The notes beneath the pieces were generated by a model. It searched no databases. It worked only from the letters and a program-made list of their open reading frames with translations, and was not told where the DNA came from. Made by a program: the position numbers and the translations under genes. Below, piece after piece: positions 49,453-57,672 of a DNA stretch of 64,000 nucleotides. Numbering within the stretch: the stretch's first letter is position 1; each line of letters begins with the position of its first letter. This stretch comes from Chitinophagaceae bacterium (GTDB lineage: Bacteria; Bacteroidota; Bacteroidia; Chitinophagales; Chitinophagaceae), in contig JAHBTJ010000005.1 of assembly GCA_019638595.1 (NCBI GenBank), forward strand, positions 248,001 to 312,000. The letters run 5' to 3'.

Positions 49453-49734
49453 ATGAAAGAAAAATACTACAAACTAATACAAGCTATAAAAAAAATACCA
49501 TTAGTCAGGGACGGCAAGGCAACCCACGAAGCCCTTGCGTCTTTTCACGGAGATATAAAAATGTTTCAAAAACTAGTTAGGATGTGCGAATCAGTAGAAA
49601 AAAAAGAAGAGGTGGACTTAATTTTTGAAAAATGGGAATTGTATATGAATCTTAGAAACAAAGAAGACTTTATACCGCTTTCAGAAAGTAATAACAAGTC
49701 TGTGTATCAAGATATTTTTCAATGTAATATTTAA
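49453..49734 (+). CDS. Small helical phage protein
   Basis: A 93-residue protein from ATG 49453. Charged helices (YYKLIQAIKKIPLVRDGK, FQKLVRMCESVEKKEEVDLIFEKWEL). No domain recognised. AT-rich, as the genes around it. Confidence 0.45.
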   Translation: MKEKYYKLIQAIKKIPLVRDGKATHEALASFHGDIKMFQKLVRMCESVEKKEEVDLIFEKWELYMNLRNKEDFIPLSESNNKSVYQDIFQCNI

Positions 49735-49750
49735 ACAAAACAATTAAACA

Positions 49751-50149
49751 ATGGAACAATTAGTTACAATACACATTGGATATGCATGCTATAGATCACT
49801 TGAAAATTGGAATCCGGAAATACGGTTCAATCTCCTTGAAGAGGCACAAGCGGAATTAACGAACAGTGATGATATCAGGTTTATAGTGACTGAAGTATCA
49901 GAAGATCAGCCAGACGGCAAGCGCCTTATAAAACAGGAGCGGATCGCTCAAGCACCACAAGAGTGGATACCGGCAAAGTTTATCCCCGAATATGATGGAT
50001 GGTACCTTGTATACACACAACGTAAAACGGAGTGTGGAAATACAATAAGCTCGCAGCGCGTAGTGTATTATGATTATACAGGCTGGAGAATTAGCAAAGA
50101 TGAAACGGTATCACACTGGATGATTATTAAACCACCTAAAATAAATTAA
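49751..50149 (+). CDS. DUF551-type phage protein
   Basis: A 132-residue protein from ATG 49751. The C-terminal half matches the DUF551 layout: EWIPAKFIPEYDGWYLVYTQ, then RVVYYDYTGWRISKDE, then VSHWMIIKPP. The N-terminal 65 residues are a separate strand-helix section. DUF551 proteins are common in phage accessory regions; function unknown. Confidence 0.7.
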   Translation: MEQLVTIHIGYACYRSLENWNPEIRFNLLEEAQAELTNSDDIRFIVTEVSEDQPDGKRLIKQERIAQAPQEWIPAKFIPEYDGWYLVYTQRKTECGNTISSQRVVYYDYTGWRISKDETVSHWMIIKPPKIN

Positions 50150-50153
50150 AGCA

Positions 50154-50594
50154 ATGAAAATTTACGTAGCAAGCTCCTGGAGAAACCTTCAGCAGGAAGT
50201 GGTAGTTCACATGTTAAGGCAATGGGGTCATGATGTTTATGATTTTAAGAATCCACCCAATGGCGGTAAAGGATTTTCGTGGTCGGATATTGACCCGGAC
50301 TGGAAGCGATGGACGCCGGAGGAATATGTAAAGAACCTCAGCGATCCGATAGCCGAAAAAGGTTTTGCATCCGACTTTGAAGGTATGCAATGGGCGGATG
50401 CATGTGTAATGGTGTTGCCTTGCGGCAGATCAGCCAATACAGAAGCCGGCTGGATGAAAGGAGCCGGAAAGAAAGTATATGTATTCCAGCCAACAAACGA
50501 AGAGCCGGAGCTGATGTACAAGATCTATGACGGCGTGCTCACTTCTTACGGGCAACTCATGGATATTTTCGCACCGAAAGGTGTTTTATCGTAA
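50154..50594 (+). CDS. Nucleoside 2-deoxyribosyltransferase-like protein
   Basis: A 146-residue protein from ATG 50154. The Rossmann-like start KIYVASSWRNLQQEVV and the active-site block WADACVMVLPCGRSANTEAGWMKGAGKKVYVF (residues about 83-115, with a Glu in NTEAGW) match the deoxyribosyltransferase/SLOG-type fold. It would act on nucleosides or nucleotide-linked ribose in the cytoplasm, for salvage or for removing a signal nucleotide. Sits in the accessory block. Family is clear, substrate is not. Confidence 0.7.
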   Translation: MKIYVASSWRNLQQEVVVHMLRQWGHDVYDFKNPPNGGKGFSWSDIDPDWKRWTPEEYVKNLSDPIAEKGFASDFEGMQWADACVMVLPCGRSANTEAGWMKGAGKKVYVFQPTNEEPELMYKIYDGVLTSYGQLMDIFAPKGVLS

Positions 50595-50610
50595 ATGTTC
50601 AAACCATGTT

Positions 50611-51096
50611 ATGAAAACAATAATAACAATTGCGCTACTATTGGTAACCAGCTCCATTTTCGGGCAAAAAAAGAGTGATACAGCAAATTACCCCAATTAC
50701 CTGTCACGTCCGGCTAAGGCACGTATATTTTCTTTACAGGTTGAAGATACTCCCAGTATGTATGTTTCCAATAAAATCCTTTTGGTGATTAGACGTAGGC
50801 AGACCGGGGAAGATCTACCATTAGAAGACCGGTGCGTCTTGCAGGTTTTATTTCCCGACAGCACGGTAATAATAAAAGACAGCGCCCAGGCAATTATCAG
50901 ATTGCTTGAATCGCTGGACGATAAAGTATCTGAAAACAAACGCCTATATAAGCAGGTGCAGACTTTTATTCAAGAAATCAACAATTTCGGACGTGGAAAA
51001 CTTAGCTGGGATGTGATGATAAATAAGTTTGATATAATGCTTGAAGAAGAGCCACCCGCATTAAAACATTCATATAAACTAAAAACAAGGCAATGA
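50611..51096 (+). CDS. Exported phage accessory protein
   Basis: A 161-residue protein started at ATG 50611 (MKTIITIALLLVTSSIFGQ). The first 19 residues form a signal peptide with a Bacteroidota-type F-G-Q end. The mature part has a beta section then a helix (AQAIIRLLESLDDKVSENK) and ends basic. An upstream ORF start at 50527 overlaps the previous gene and is not used. Periplasmic role unknown. Confidence 0.55.
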   Translation: MKTIITIALLLVTSSIFGQKKSDTANYPNYLSRPAKARIFSLQVEDTPSMYVSNKILLVIRRRQTGEDLPLEDRCVLQVLFPDSTVIIKDSAQAIIRLLESLDDKVSENKRLYKQVQTFIQEINNFGRGKLSWDVMINKFDIMLEEEPPALKHSYKLKTRQ

Positions 51097-51341
51097 AATA
51101 CCCGATCTACCGAAAGTTTCGAAACGGTAAGGAGTTCCATAAAATAACCGCTCCCGACCGGATCATATCAGTGTTAGTAACAGGTTACAAAAATGGCTAC
51201 CGGATAATCACTACGGGGAACAATAATCAAATTCAAAGTGCCCTGGATCCGGAAATAAGCGTCAGCGCCACCATGAGCGAATTTGAAAGGGCTTACAATG
51301 AAGCCATGTGGCAAATAAAAAAATCAAATACTGTTGTATGA
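51093..51341 (+). CDS. Small phage protein, hypothetical
   Basis: An 82-residue protein from ATG 51093, overlapping the previous stop by ATGA. Basic N-terminus (KYPIYRKFRNGKEFHKI), then beta strands (ISVLVTGYKNGYRIITTG) and a final helix. No domain recognised. Confidence 0.45.
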   Translation: MKYPIYRKFRNGKEFHKITAPDRIISVLVTGYKNGYRIITTGNNNQIQSALDPEISVSATMSEFERAYNEAMWQIKKSNTVV

Positions 51342-51610
51342 ACTTAAAAATTTTTAGCCGGCTTAAAAGCAGGGTGCGATATTGGTTTTTCCGGCAAGCT
51401 TTAAAAGATATTTCATTGCAGAATAAGATCGAAAGGGATAAAAAGAATGAAGGAATTGCATTTCACCTATGGATTGGCAGCTTACACAAAAAGGGTTTTC
51501 CGAGAAAAGAAAATAACTCATATATGGACTGCTGGGATCTATGGGATTATTATAGTCTTCGTGAAGAAAGGGAGATATATGTCCGCCATGCAGATAGTAA
51601 TAAATCTTAA
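51338..51610 (+). CDS. Small basic phage protein
   Basis: A 90-residue protein from ATG 51338 (ATGA overlap). Very basic N-terminal 35 residues (LKIFSRLKSRVRYWFFRQ), then W/Y-rich. The downstream fragment 51579-51799 starts inside it in another frame. Low confidence in function. Confidence 0.4.
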   Translation: MNLKIFSRLKSRVRYWFFRQALKDISLQNKIERDKKNEGIAFHLWIGSLHKKGFPRKENNSYMDCWDLWDYYSLREEREIYVRHADSNKS

Positions 51611-51799
51611 TCTAAAAAACTATACTTCCGAAGTTCCGGCCATCACATCAATGGCCAGGATTGAAAAGTGCCTGGTTGAAGCCGGCGCTACAGACCCGGT
51701 CGTTATGGCTGGTACCTTACCGATCCGGTAGCCTTTGCAACACCGATACCCGCAAAAGGAAAGCAGGGATTTTGGGAGTATCCTGAAGAGCTATTGTAG
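51579..51799 (+). pseudogene. Scar of a small phage gene joined to an ASCH-domain C-terminus
   Basis: The frame from ATG 51579 reads MSAMQIVINLNLKNY, then SMARIEKCLVEAGATD, a family pattern, then breaks into nonsense and stops at 51729-51731. From about 51698 another frame reads GRYGWYLTDPVAFATPIPAKGKQGFWEYPEELL and ends at TAG 51797-51799; this is the usual end of an ASCH domain (G-R-Y-G-W, then P-I-x-x-K-G-K-Q-G-x-W). So two unrelated gene ends meet out of frame, a recombination remnant. The following 45 nt hold two copies of GAGCTATTGYAGGGCTGCTG. Confidence 0.6.
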
Positions 51800-51856
51800 G
51801 GCTGCTGCAGAGCTATTGCAGGGCTGCTGAAGTTATAACACTTAAAAGAGGATAAT

Positions 51857-52189
51857 ATGGACGAATTGACCAAAACACTCAAAAGAATCCGGTGGGCATT
51901 TAACATATACGCGTTGTTCATTATTGTATGGTACTGCACACACTGTATATATTTCAAAGAACAGGAGGATATTATTGGTAACGATATTATCCGGTATAAA
52001 CAACTATACCTTGATGGGCTTGAGTGGAGGTTTAAATTCAATAAACGAGTAGTCGGATGGGCTTCTGATCCCTACTGGAAGTGTGTTGGTGGCGAAGAAA
52101 CTGATTTAGGAAACGGTGCCAAACTTATTGGAACAACCGTATGCGGAACATTCTGCGACAAAATATATTTTAATAATAAAAGAAAATAA
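51857..52189 (+). CDS. Membrane-anchored phage protein, hypothetical
   Basis: A 110-residue protein from ATG 51857. One hydrophobic segment at about residues 14-34 (AFNIYALFIIVWYCTHCIYF) after a basic N-terminus, then a soluble C-terminal section with several Cys (YWKCVGGEE, TTVCGTFCDKIYF). Likely inner-membrane with a periplasmic domain that could form a disulfide. No family recognised. Confidence 0.5.
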   Translation: MDELTKTLKRIRWAFNIYALFIIVWYCTHCIYFKEQEDIIGNDIIRYKQLYLDGLEWRFKFNKRVVGWASDPYWKCVGGEETDLGNGAKLIGTTVCGTFCDKIYFNNKRK

Positions 52190-52196
52190 CAATGAC

Positions 52197-52406
52197 ATGA
52201 GCGATATAAAAATAACTCAGGATGTGCAAAATGAAGAATGGCTTACGATAAGGGAAGCTACAATATTTATAAAATGTGAATCTAAGTCAAGCTTATACAA
52301 ATATTGCTCCCTCAACAAGATTCGAAGAACCAAAGTGTTGAGGAAAACTTTGGTATCCAAAGTTGATTTAAAACGAGCGTTGGAGAGAAATGCTATTGTT
52401 GTTTAG
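52197..52406 (+). CDS. Excisionase-like HTH protein
   Basis: A 69-residue protein started at ATG 52197 (MSDIKITQDVQNEEW). Pattern EEWLTIREATIFIKCESKSSLYKYCSLNKIRRTKV is the MerR/HTH_17 winged-helix layout used by phage excisionases. It is the last early gene, runs into the integrase on the other strand with a 14-nt 3' overlap. Position and fold suggest directionality factor for the integrase. Confidence 0.6.
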   Translation: MSDIKITQDVQNEEWLTIREATIFIKCESKSSLYKYCSLNKIRRTKVLRKTLVSKVDLKRALERNAIVV

Positions 52407-53754
52407 GCTTAAGATTTTTTATATCAGTTTTTTCTAACATTTTTTTATGCCCCCTTGCTTTTATTTTTGCAACATGCCTATCGTATTTTGAAAGCATTTT
52501 AATTCCTGAGTGTCCAACCATATCCTTTACAACATACTTATCTATTCCCTCGGCAAGTAGGTTGGCAATAAAGGTACTGCGACCAACATAAGGTGTCACA
52601 TCGGTATATTCAATGCCTGCTATCTCGAATAAAACCCGCAGATGATAAATTTCATTCGATTCGCTAGTAATACAATCAAAGAATCCTGGTTGTGATTTAA
52701 AGAAGTTGTATGCCTCTACAGCAAAAGGCAACAAAGTAACTCCGTATTTTTTGTTATTTTTGGTTCTTCCTTTGTATAAATAAACAAGACCATTTTCAAC
52801 CTCATCAAAATGCTCTCTTTTAATACTCTTTACTTCTTTATAACCGGTGCCGGAGCCAGCCATAAACAGGAAAAAGTATTTTGATCTTTTAAGCGGTGGG
52901 CTCAATTTTTCATTATCCATTCCCCAGATGATTTCAATGTCATCGAATCCGACCGGCTCCCTGTCCGAATCATCAAAAACCCCGATTAATCCATGTCTAA
53001 TAGGCACATGTTTTATTAATCCCAATCCCCCTTCTTGTATTGGCAGCGCCGAAAAATTCATTACGGCCCGGAGCTTTGATAAATATGTTTTTATCGTATT
53101 AGGAGATAAAGTGCCGCCTTCTGGTTTCAATCTATTTTTGGGTTGCTTAAGCAGGAATGACTTAAATTCATCTGTATCATTTATAGAAATTTCAGATACC
53201 AGAACGCTGTCTTTTTTATACTTTTCTTGCCAAAAACTCTTTAAAAACCTAACCGTAATGTCATATTTTAGCTTGGTGTTTTCAGACATTTCACCTGTAT
53301 GTTGTTCATAAGAGCCAATATACGCCTTTGTAACTACTGAAAACTCGTGCTCCTGTAGTACGCTTAACTGCGATTTGTATATCTGTTTCCTAGATTTACG
53401 ACCGGTAATAGCCGGTTTGATACCGATCTCAACCTCTTTTATTATCGTTGCTAAATCCGTCTCCCCATTCCCCAACAGTCGTTGTAGATATTGCCTTATT
53501 AACAACCTGGAATCGTCAATCTTTTTATTGTTCAGGGCAGCAATGCCATTATTCCCTTTTACATAATAGCCATCCCACGATTCTTTGTTACACATTATTC
53601 CAAGTCCGGCGGTCACTCTTTTATTCGTGAGCCAGATATTGTTCAAGGCAAACTCAAATCTGAAATATATTTCTATAATTCCCTTTTTTGTTTTATGTTT
53701 TTTTGAATAAAGAGTGTACCTTACTATAACATTTCCCAGATGTTCAAGTGACAT
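52393..53754 (-). CDS. int: Tyrosine recombinase integrase (Bacteroidota type)
   Basis: A 453-residue protein started at ATG 53754 (MSLEHLGNVIVRYTLYSKKHK); the frame is open to 53889, but the extra 45 residues cross the inverted repeats. N-terminal Arm-binding, then SAM-like core-binding (about residues 110-260), then catalytic domain. In the catalytic domain the first Arg is missing: the expected TGLR region reads GSGTGYKEVKS. R in PYVGRSTFIANLL, H in DMVGHSG and the nucleophile Y in SKYDRH are present. Loss of the first Arg is known in some Bacteroidota recombinases. It faces the tRNA-Leu, the likely attachment site. Confidence 0.85.
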   Translation of the reverse strand: MSLEHLGNVIVRYTLYSKKHKTKKGIIEIYFRFEFALNNIWLTNKRVTAGLGIMCNKESWDGYYVKGNNGIAALNNKKIDDSRLLIRQYLQRLLGNGETDLATIIKEVEIGIKPAITGRKSRKQIYKSQLSVLQEHEFSVVTKAYIGSYEQHTGEMSENTKLKYDITVRFLKSFWQEKYKKDSVLVSEISINDTDEFKSFLLKQPKNRLKPEGGTLSPNTIKTYLSKLRAVMNFSALPIQEGGLGLIKHVPIRHGLIGVFDDSDREPVGFDDIEIIWGMDNEKLSPPLKRSKYFFLFMAGSGTGYKEVKSIKREHFDEVENGLVYLYKGRTKNNKKYGVTLLPFAVEAYNFFKSQPGFFDCITSESNEIYHLRVLFEIAGIEYTDVTPYVGRSTFIANLLAEGIDKYVVKDMVGHSGIKMLSKYDRHVAKIKARGHKKMLEKTDIKNLKPKQQ

Positions 53755-53771
53755 AAGTACGGTTTTTTGAA

Positions 53772-53854
53772 GTAGGGAATAAATGTAGAAGAAAAATATC
53801 GGAATTAAGTTCCCTACATCGAAAAGTCCGCCATCCAACCGCCAATTTTCGATG
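53772..53854. repeat. Two interleaved inverted repeats near the prophage end (candidate attachment-arm sites)
   Basis: GTAGGGAA (53772-53779) pairs with TTCCCTAC (53810-53817), and CATCGAAAA (53817-53825) pairs with TTTTCGATG (53846-53854). Both are perfect. They lie between the integrase start and the tRNA-Leu. Such repeats are typical of arm-type integrase sites and may flank the crossover core. A TGTAC/GTACA pair at about 53872-53887 is a possible third. The exact attR core cannot be set without the left end. Confidence 0.45.
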
Positions 53855-53937
53855 AATTTCCACGGTCTTTCATGTACTACTATGTACACTTCCTATTTGT
53901 TATAAGAAACCATTGGTATTGATTTACAACTAAATAT

Positions 53938-53968
53938 AAAAAGCCACGCAATATTTACGTGGCTTTTT
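53938..53968. terminator. Bidirectional terminator beside the tRNA-Leu
   Basis: AAAAAGCCACG (53938-53948) and CGTGGCTTTTT (53958-53968) form a GC stem with A- and T-runs on both sides. It is 4 nt from the tRNA 3' end and would stop transcripts leaving the tRNA gene and transcripts from the phage side. Confidence 0.8.
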
Positions 53969-53972
53969 ATTG

Positions 53973-54056
53973 TGCCCAGAACAGGAATCGAACCTGCACA
54001 TTGTTGCCAATACCAGATTTTGAGTCTGACGCGTCTACCAGTTCCGCCATCTGGGC
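53973..54056 (-). tRNA. tRNA-Leu(CAA)
   Basis: Reverse strand folds as a class II tRNA: acceptor GCCCAGA with TCTGGGC, anticodon loop CTCAAAA giving CAA, long variable arm and T loop TTCGATT. 84 nt; CCA is not fully encoded. Its 3' end faces the prophage, the usual orientation for an integrase target, so attB probably overlaps the 3' half. Host gene. Confidence 0.93.
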
Positions 54057-54157
54057 ATTAATGGGGTGCAATATTAAAGCATTATAACATGCAAACCAAT
54101 AAAATTATGCCTGTAAACTATAAGGGGTGAAAACGATGCGCACCGGTGCACATACAT

Positions 54158-54190
54158 AAAAAGCCTGCCCAGTATCCGGAGCAGGCTTTT
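54158..54190. terminator. Bidirectional terminator between tRNA-Leu and a host gene
   Basis: AAAAAGCCTGC and GCAGGCTTTT form a stem with a 12-nt loop, with A and T runs. It lies just after the stop of 54210-55820 on its strand and can serve it. A perfect palindrome GCACCGGTGC lies about 15 nt upstream on the tRNA side. The stretch 54060-54157 has no gene. Confidence 0.75.
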
Positions 54191-54209
54191 ATAATGATGA
54201 TAAGGTTTG

Positions 54210-55820
54210 TTAGTTAACTGTGATCAGCAGCGGTTGAAAAAGTGTTTTCTTCAGCCTGGCTCTTCCAATAAACTGCTTGTCATTTATTTTGGTAAACTCC
54301 GAGGGGTAGATCATCATATCTTCTTCTCGTGTATTGAAGATAAGCTCCTTGGTTACATTTCCTTTATTGTCAATTTTACTCACAAAAACCTGCCCGCCGG
54401 CTCCGTCTATGTGCTTTGCAGGAGTATCGTCATCGTCCATTTTTTGATTTTTAATGTTGTCGAGATACAAAAAGTAATAGCCCGTTTCATCGCTGATCAG
54501 CTTAAAGCTCATAGTGCCTTTTCCCCTGGTTCCGTACTGCATTTTAGGGATCTTTTTGAGCCATTCAATTTCACCGGACGCGTTTACGCGGGTTGCCAGT
54601 ATATCATCGTAATGGTAAGTAACATAAGTAGAGCTGGATGTCATCATACCATTGGCCCCGAAACCAGATCTTTGGTGAGTACGGGTGTACTGCTCTTCGC
54701 ATGCTATCAGCACACTGCCGTCTTTTTCAACCAGCACATCCGTTACTTTCAGGTTCGGAATTTCATAATCGTCTTTTTTCTCTCTTTTTCTTTTCTCCCG
54801 GCGCGATTCAAATTTTACCAGCTCTGATATAGGAAATTTATAAAATCCCTTTTTATAATCCACTACTTTATTGCCATTAAACAATCCGAGAAAAATACCT
54901 TCCGTAGTTTTGGTTTTCGGGTCTTTGCTGTAAGTGCAGGCAATTACCATATCGTGTTGTGCATTTTCAATGAGTGTAGATTCGCGGATGAAATACTGGT
55001 CTAAAGAAACAGTGGTATGCACTACCTGCTCATTGTTCTTTGTGAACTTAAAAACTTCCAGGTGGTAAGCGGGATTGCCGGTAGCTTTATCAAACTCCTT
55101 CCTTGAGTCGGAATTATATACTTTAGCCAGCAGGTAGGCGTTGCCTTCAGCATCTACCGAAAAATCAGCGTTGTCCATTACAGCTTCGTTGTAAGGCATG
55201 GTAAATTCGTTACCCCATAATTTGTTCATGTTACGGTCAAACACGTAGATGCCTATCCTGTCGAGACTTTTTTTATCTTTTTTGTCGGCGGGAGCCAGGC
55301 GATAGCTTACCAGCAGCTTTGTGCGGTTTGCATCAAAGTTGAATTGATATTTATCTGTTTTTTTAAAGCTATACCAGCCCGTTGTACTCATACTGCCCGC
55401 CAACCTGTCGGTTTCAATCAGCTTTTCGTTCTTATTGCCCAGTTTCCCGTTATTTACATCTATGGTAGTTACGAACAACATTTCCTTTTGCCGGTCTTTA
55501 TCCCAGTCGCTGCGCAACCAAAAATAAAGGGGGTTAAAGTCAATTACTATCTCGCTATTCATATTTCGTGTAGCGTCTGGTATGGGTATTACTTTTTCGC
55601 CGGTTTGTGCCAGGCTTTTAGGGTTAAACCTGGTAAAGTACAATTCATCTTTTTTTAAAGAAAGGTTAACGATGCCATTTTCGTTGTTCCCAAAAAAAGA
55701 AAGGTCTTCAGCTTTTTTGGGAAGCCCGTATTCCGCACCGGTTTTAAACTGGAATTTTTTACTCTGGGCGGTTGCCATTATAGCCGGAAAGCAAATGGCG
55801 ATCAATATTATCTTTTTCAT
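54210..55820 (-). CDS. Exported hypothetical protein (host)
   Basis: A 536-residue protein from ATG 55820 with a signal peptide ending T-A-Q. Long stretches of alternating strands of the kind FDANRTKLLVSYR, ADFSVDAEGNAYLLAKVY, DKNGKL or VLVEKDGSVLIAC recur every 60-70 residues, suggesting a beta-propeller-like fold. A basic patch REKRKREKKDD is near residue 330. No catalytic motif recognised. GC-richer than phage genes, outside the prophage. Confidence 0.6.
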   Translation of the reverse strand: MKKIILIAICFPAIMATAQSKKFQFKTGAEYGLPKKAEDLSFFGNNENGIVNLSLKKDELYFTRFNPKSLAQTGEKVIPIPDATRNMNSEIVIDFNPLYFWLRSDWDKDRQKEMLFVTTIDVNNGKLGNKNEKLIETDRLAGSMSTTGWYSFKKTDKYQFNFDANRTKLLVSYRLAPADKKDKKSLDRIGIYVFDRNMNKLWGNEFTMPYNEAVMDNADFSVDAEGNAYLLAKVYNSDSRKEFDKATGNPAYHLEVFKFTKNNEQVVHTTVSLDQYFIRESTLIENAQHDMVIACTYSKDPKTKTTEGIFLGLFNGNKVVDYKKGFYKFPISELVKFESRREKRKREKKDDYEIPNLKVTDVLVEKDGSVLIACEEQYTRTHQRSGFGANGMMTSSSTYVTYHYDDILATRVNASGEIEWLKKIPKMQYGTRGKGTMSFKLISDETGYYFLYLDNIKNQKMDDDDTPAKHIDGAGGQVFVSKIDNKGNVTKELIFNTREEDMMIYPSEFTKINDKQFIGRARLKKTLFQPLLITVN

Positions 55821-56085
55821 GTAATGAGGTGGTTGAAATAGTGAATGTTTCAGAAACCGAATATGCAGGTTTTGAACGAAAAATTATTGTAAATAGTATA
55901 CCGGGGAAATTTTTTTGTAAAAAGCAACAGGTAGGGCCTATAGTAAAAGCCGAAACTGCCATCACAATATCACGTACGGCAACCTCTGCATAATTAAAGC
56001 CGGTTAACAGCATGAGTGCCATAACGGTTAGCCAGGAGGTAACAATATGCCCGCCAATTTTCGCTTTTTCAGCACGGTACTCCAT
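55759..56085 (-). CDS. Small membrane protein, uncertain
   Basis: ATG 56085 opens a 108-residue frame whose first 60 residues have two hydrophobic segments (TSWLTVMALMLLTGFNY and IVMAVSAFTIGPTCC), as in small inner-membrane proteins. The last 20 residues overlap the start of 54210-55820. The true end may be a lost stop or frameshift. Low confidence. Confidence 0.3.
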   Translation of the reverse strand: MEYRAEKAKIGGHIVTSWLTVMALMLLTGFNYAEVAVRDIVMAVSAFTIGPTCCFLQKNFPGILFTIIFRSKPAYSVSETFTISTTSLHEKDNIDRHLLSGYNGNRPE

Positions 56086-56214
56086 CTTATAACTTATGTG
56101 TTATCCGGGTAACATTTACTGTGCATGACTGTTCTGGAATCACTCAATGGGATATTTCATCTCGTTACGGTTAGCCGCATTTTTAATTTGTAAACAATCT
56201 TTATACTTAAATAC

Positions 56215-57546
56215 ATGAGCATGAAAAACAGGTTTTCACTATTGGCTGTTGTGCTGGTCATCATCATTTCCTGCGAAAAAAAAGAGATCCTTTTAGCTGA
56301 AACCGCCGCAATTACCCAGGCGGCAGGAGATACCATTCAATGGGTGCAATTTGAAGATTTGCCTGAGAAATACAGGAGTGCGAAAAGGGTTGTGATGACA
56401 GAGGACAGGCAGGATGCGGTAAGCAAGCGATTGATTGAAACTTCTTATGGACCTTATGGTAACACATCAGGTGGCGACTATTTTGGTTTCCCCATCAGTA
56501 ACCACCGCCTGCTGATGATTGCCATCGGCACCTACGATGGTCGCAAGCCGAACCAGATAATGATCTGGGCGGAAGACCCCGATGGAGTGCTGGTAATGTA
56601 TACCAGCCAGGAACCCGGTGCAAGCAGTTTGCAGCTCAGGTATACCGTGCCCGGAGAATATATCCGGGGCGTGGGTGGTTATTACGGTGAATGCCTGAAC
56701 CGCCTGGAAATATATACCAATGTAACTGCATTATCTATGGGAGAGTTAACAGGCACGCGTTTTATAGATATACCCGGTACCGGTTTTGACGTAAGCCGCT
56801 TTTACGGGTTCACCGGGCTGACTAAAATCTCGCGCCTCTACTTCCAGGCGGCAGAAAGACCCTGGTCGCCCATATCAGGATCGGCAGCCAGGGATATAGC
56901 TGTTGATACAGCCGGAAAAATATACAAGGTAAGCAGAACTACAGGCTCTATATACCAAAGGGCCGCCAATGCTGCTTCCTGGTTGCTTATGAGTGGTACA
57001 GAAAATTCAGAAAGGATAGCAGCGAACGCAGGCCGGGTATATATCATTCGCTCATCCGGCAGGATTTACCGCTTGTCGGGCACTACCTGGACCGTTACAG
57101 CTACCGATTGCCCGGGAGGTGCAAAAGATATAGCGGTTGACGCCAACGGTAAGTTGTGGGTGGTTACCAAACCGGGTTATATCTATACCCTGGAAGGTAA
57201 TTCCTGGGTAAAACAACCCGGATCTTCAGGTTATAGAATAGGGGCCGGTGGCGTTGCAGGTCAAAACAGCCAGGTTTGGCTTGTGAATTCAGTGGGCAAA
57301 ATCTATAATTGGAATGCCACCCAGGGCAAATGGGAACAACGGGCCGGCAGTGACGGAATAGATATTACGGTGGACAACCATTATAATACCTGGCTCACAA
57401 ATTCAATAGGGAGAACATACAGGTACGACTATGCCAGGAAAGATTGGATTGAGTTTAAAACTGCGAATGCCGGCTCGGTATCGGCGAATGCCAATAAACT
57501 GGTGATGATGAATAGTGTAGGCACTTTATATGAAATGCGTTATTGA
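56215..57546 (+). CDS. Lipoprotein with jacalin-like and tectonin/beta-propeller domains (host)
   Basis: A 443-residue protein from ATG 56215 (second ATG 56221). Signal ends I-I-S-C, so it is a lipoprotein. Residues about 75-180 have the jacalin-like lectin pattern (YGPYGNTSGGDYF, then NHRLLMIAIGTYDG, then GEYIRGVGGYYG, then LNRLEIYTN). Residues about 215-443 are tectonin-type repeats (IAVDTAGKIYKV, RVYIIRSSGRIYRL, IAVDANGKLWVV, VWLVNSVGKIYN), about six. Such surface proteins bind glycans. Could be a host receptor for phages or an adhesion protein. Confidence 0.65.
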   Translation: MSMKNRFSLLAVVLVIIISCEKKEILLAETAAITQAAGDTIQWVQFEDLPEKYRSAKRVVMTEDRQDAVSKRLIETSYGPYGNTSGGDYFGFPISNHRLLMIAIGTYDGRKPNQIMIWAEDPDGVLVMYTSQEPGASSLQLRYTVPGEYIRGVGGYYGECLNRLEIYTNVTALSMGELTGTRFIDIPGTGFDVSRFYGFTGLTKISRLYFQAAERPWSPISGSAARDIAVDTAGKIYKVSRTTGSIYQRAANAASWLLMSGTENSERIAANAGRVYIIRSSGRIYRLSGTTWTVTATDCPGGAKDIAVDANGKLWVVTKPGYIYTLEGNSWVKQPGSSGYRIGAGGVAGQNSQVWLVNSVGKIYNWNATQGKWEQRAGSDGIDITVDNHYNTWLTNSIGRTYRYDYARKDWIEFKTANAGSVSANANKLVMMNSVGTLYEMRY

Positions 57547-57672
57547 GCGGGTACGCTAACTTTATACCGCTGTTGCCATTTTTTGCTTTGCTATTTATAA
57601 AACTTATCATAGCCCGGTTGCTGCCGTTGCTGCTTGGCTCTACATCAAAGCTTTTGATGACTGTGCTGTTCG

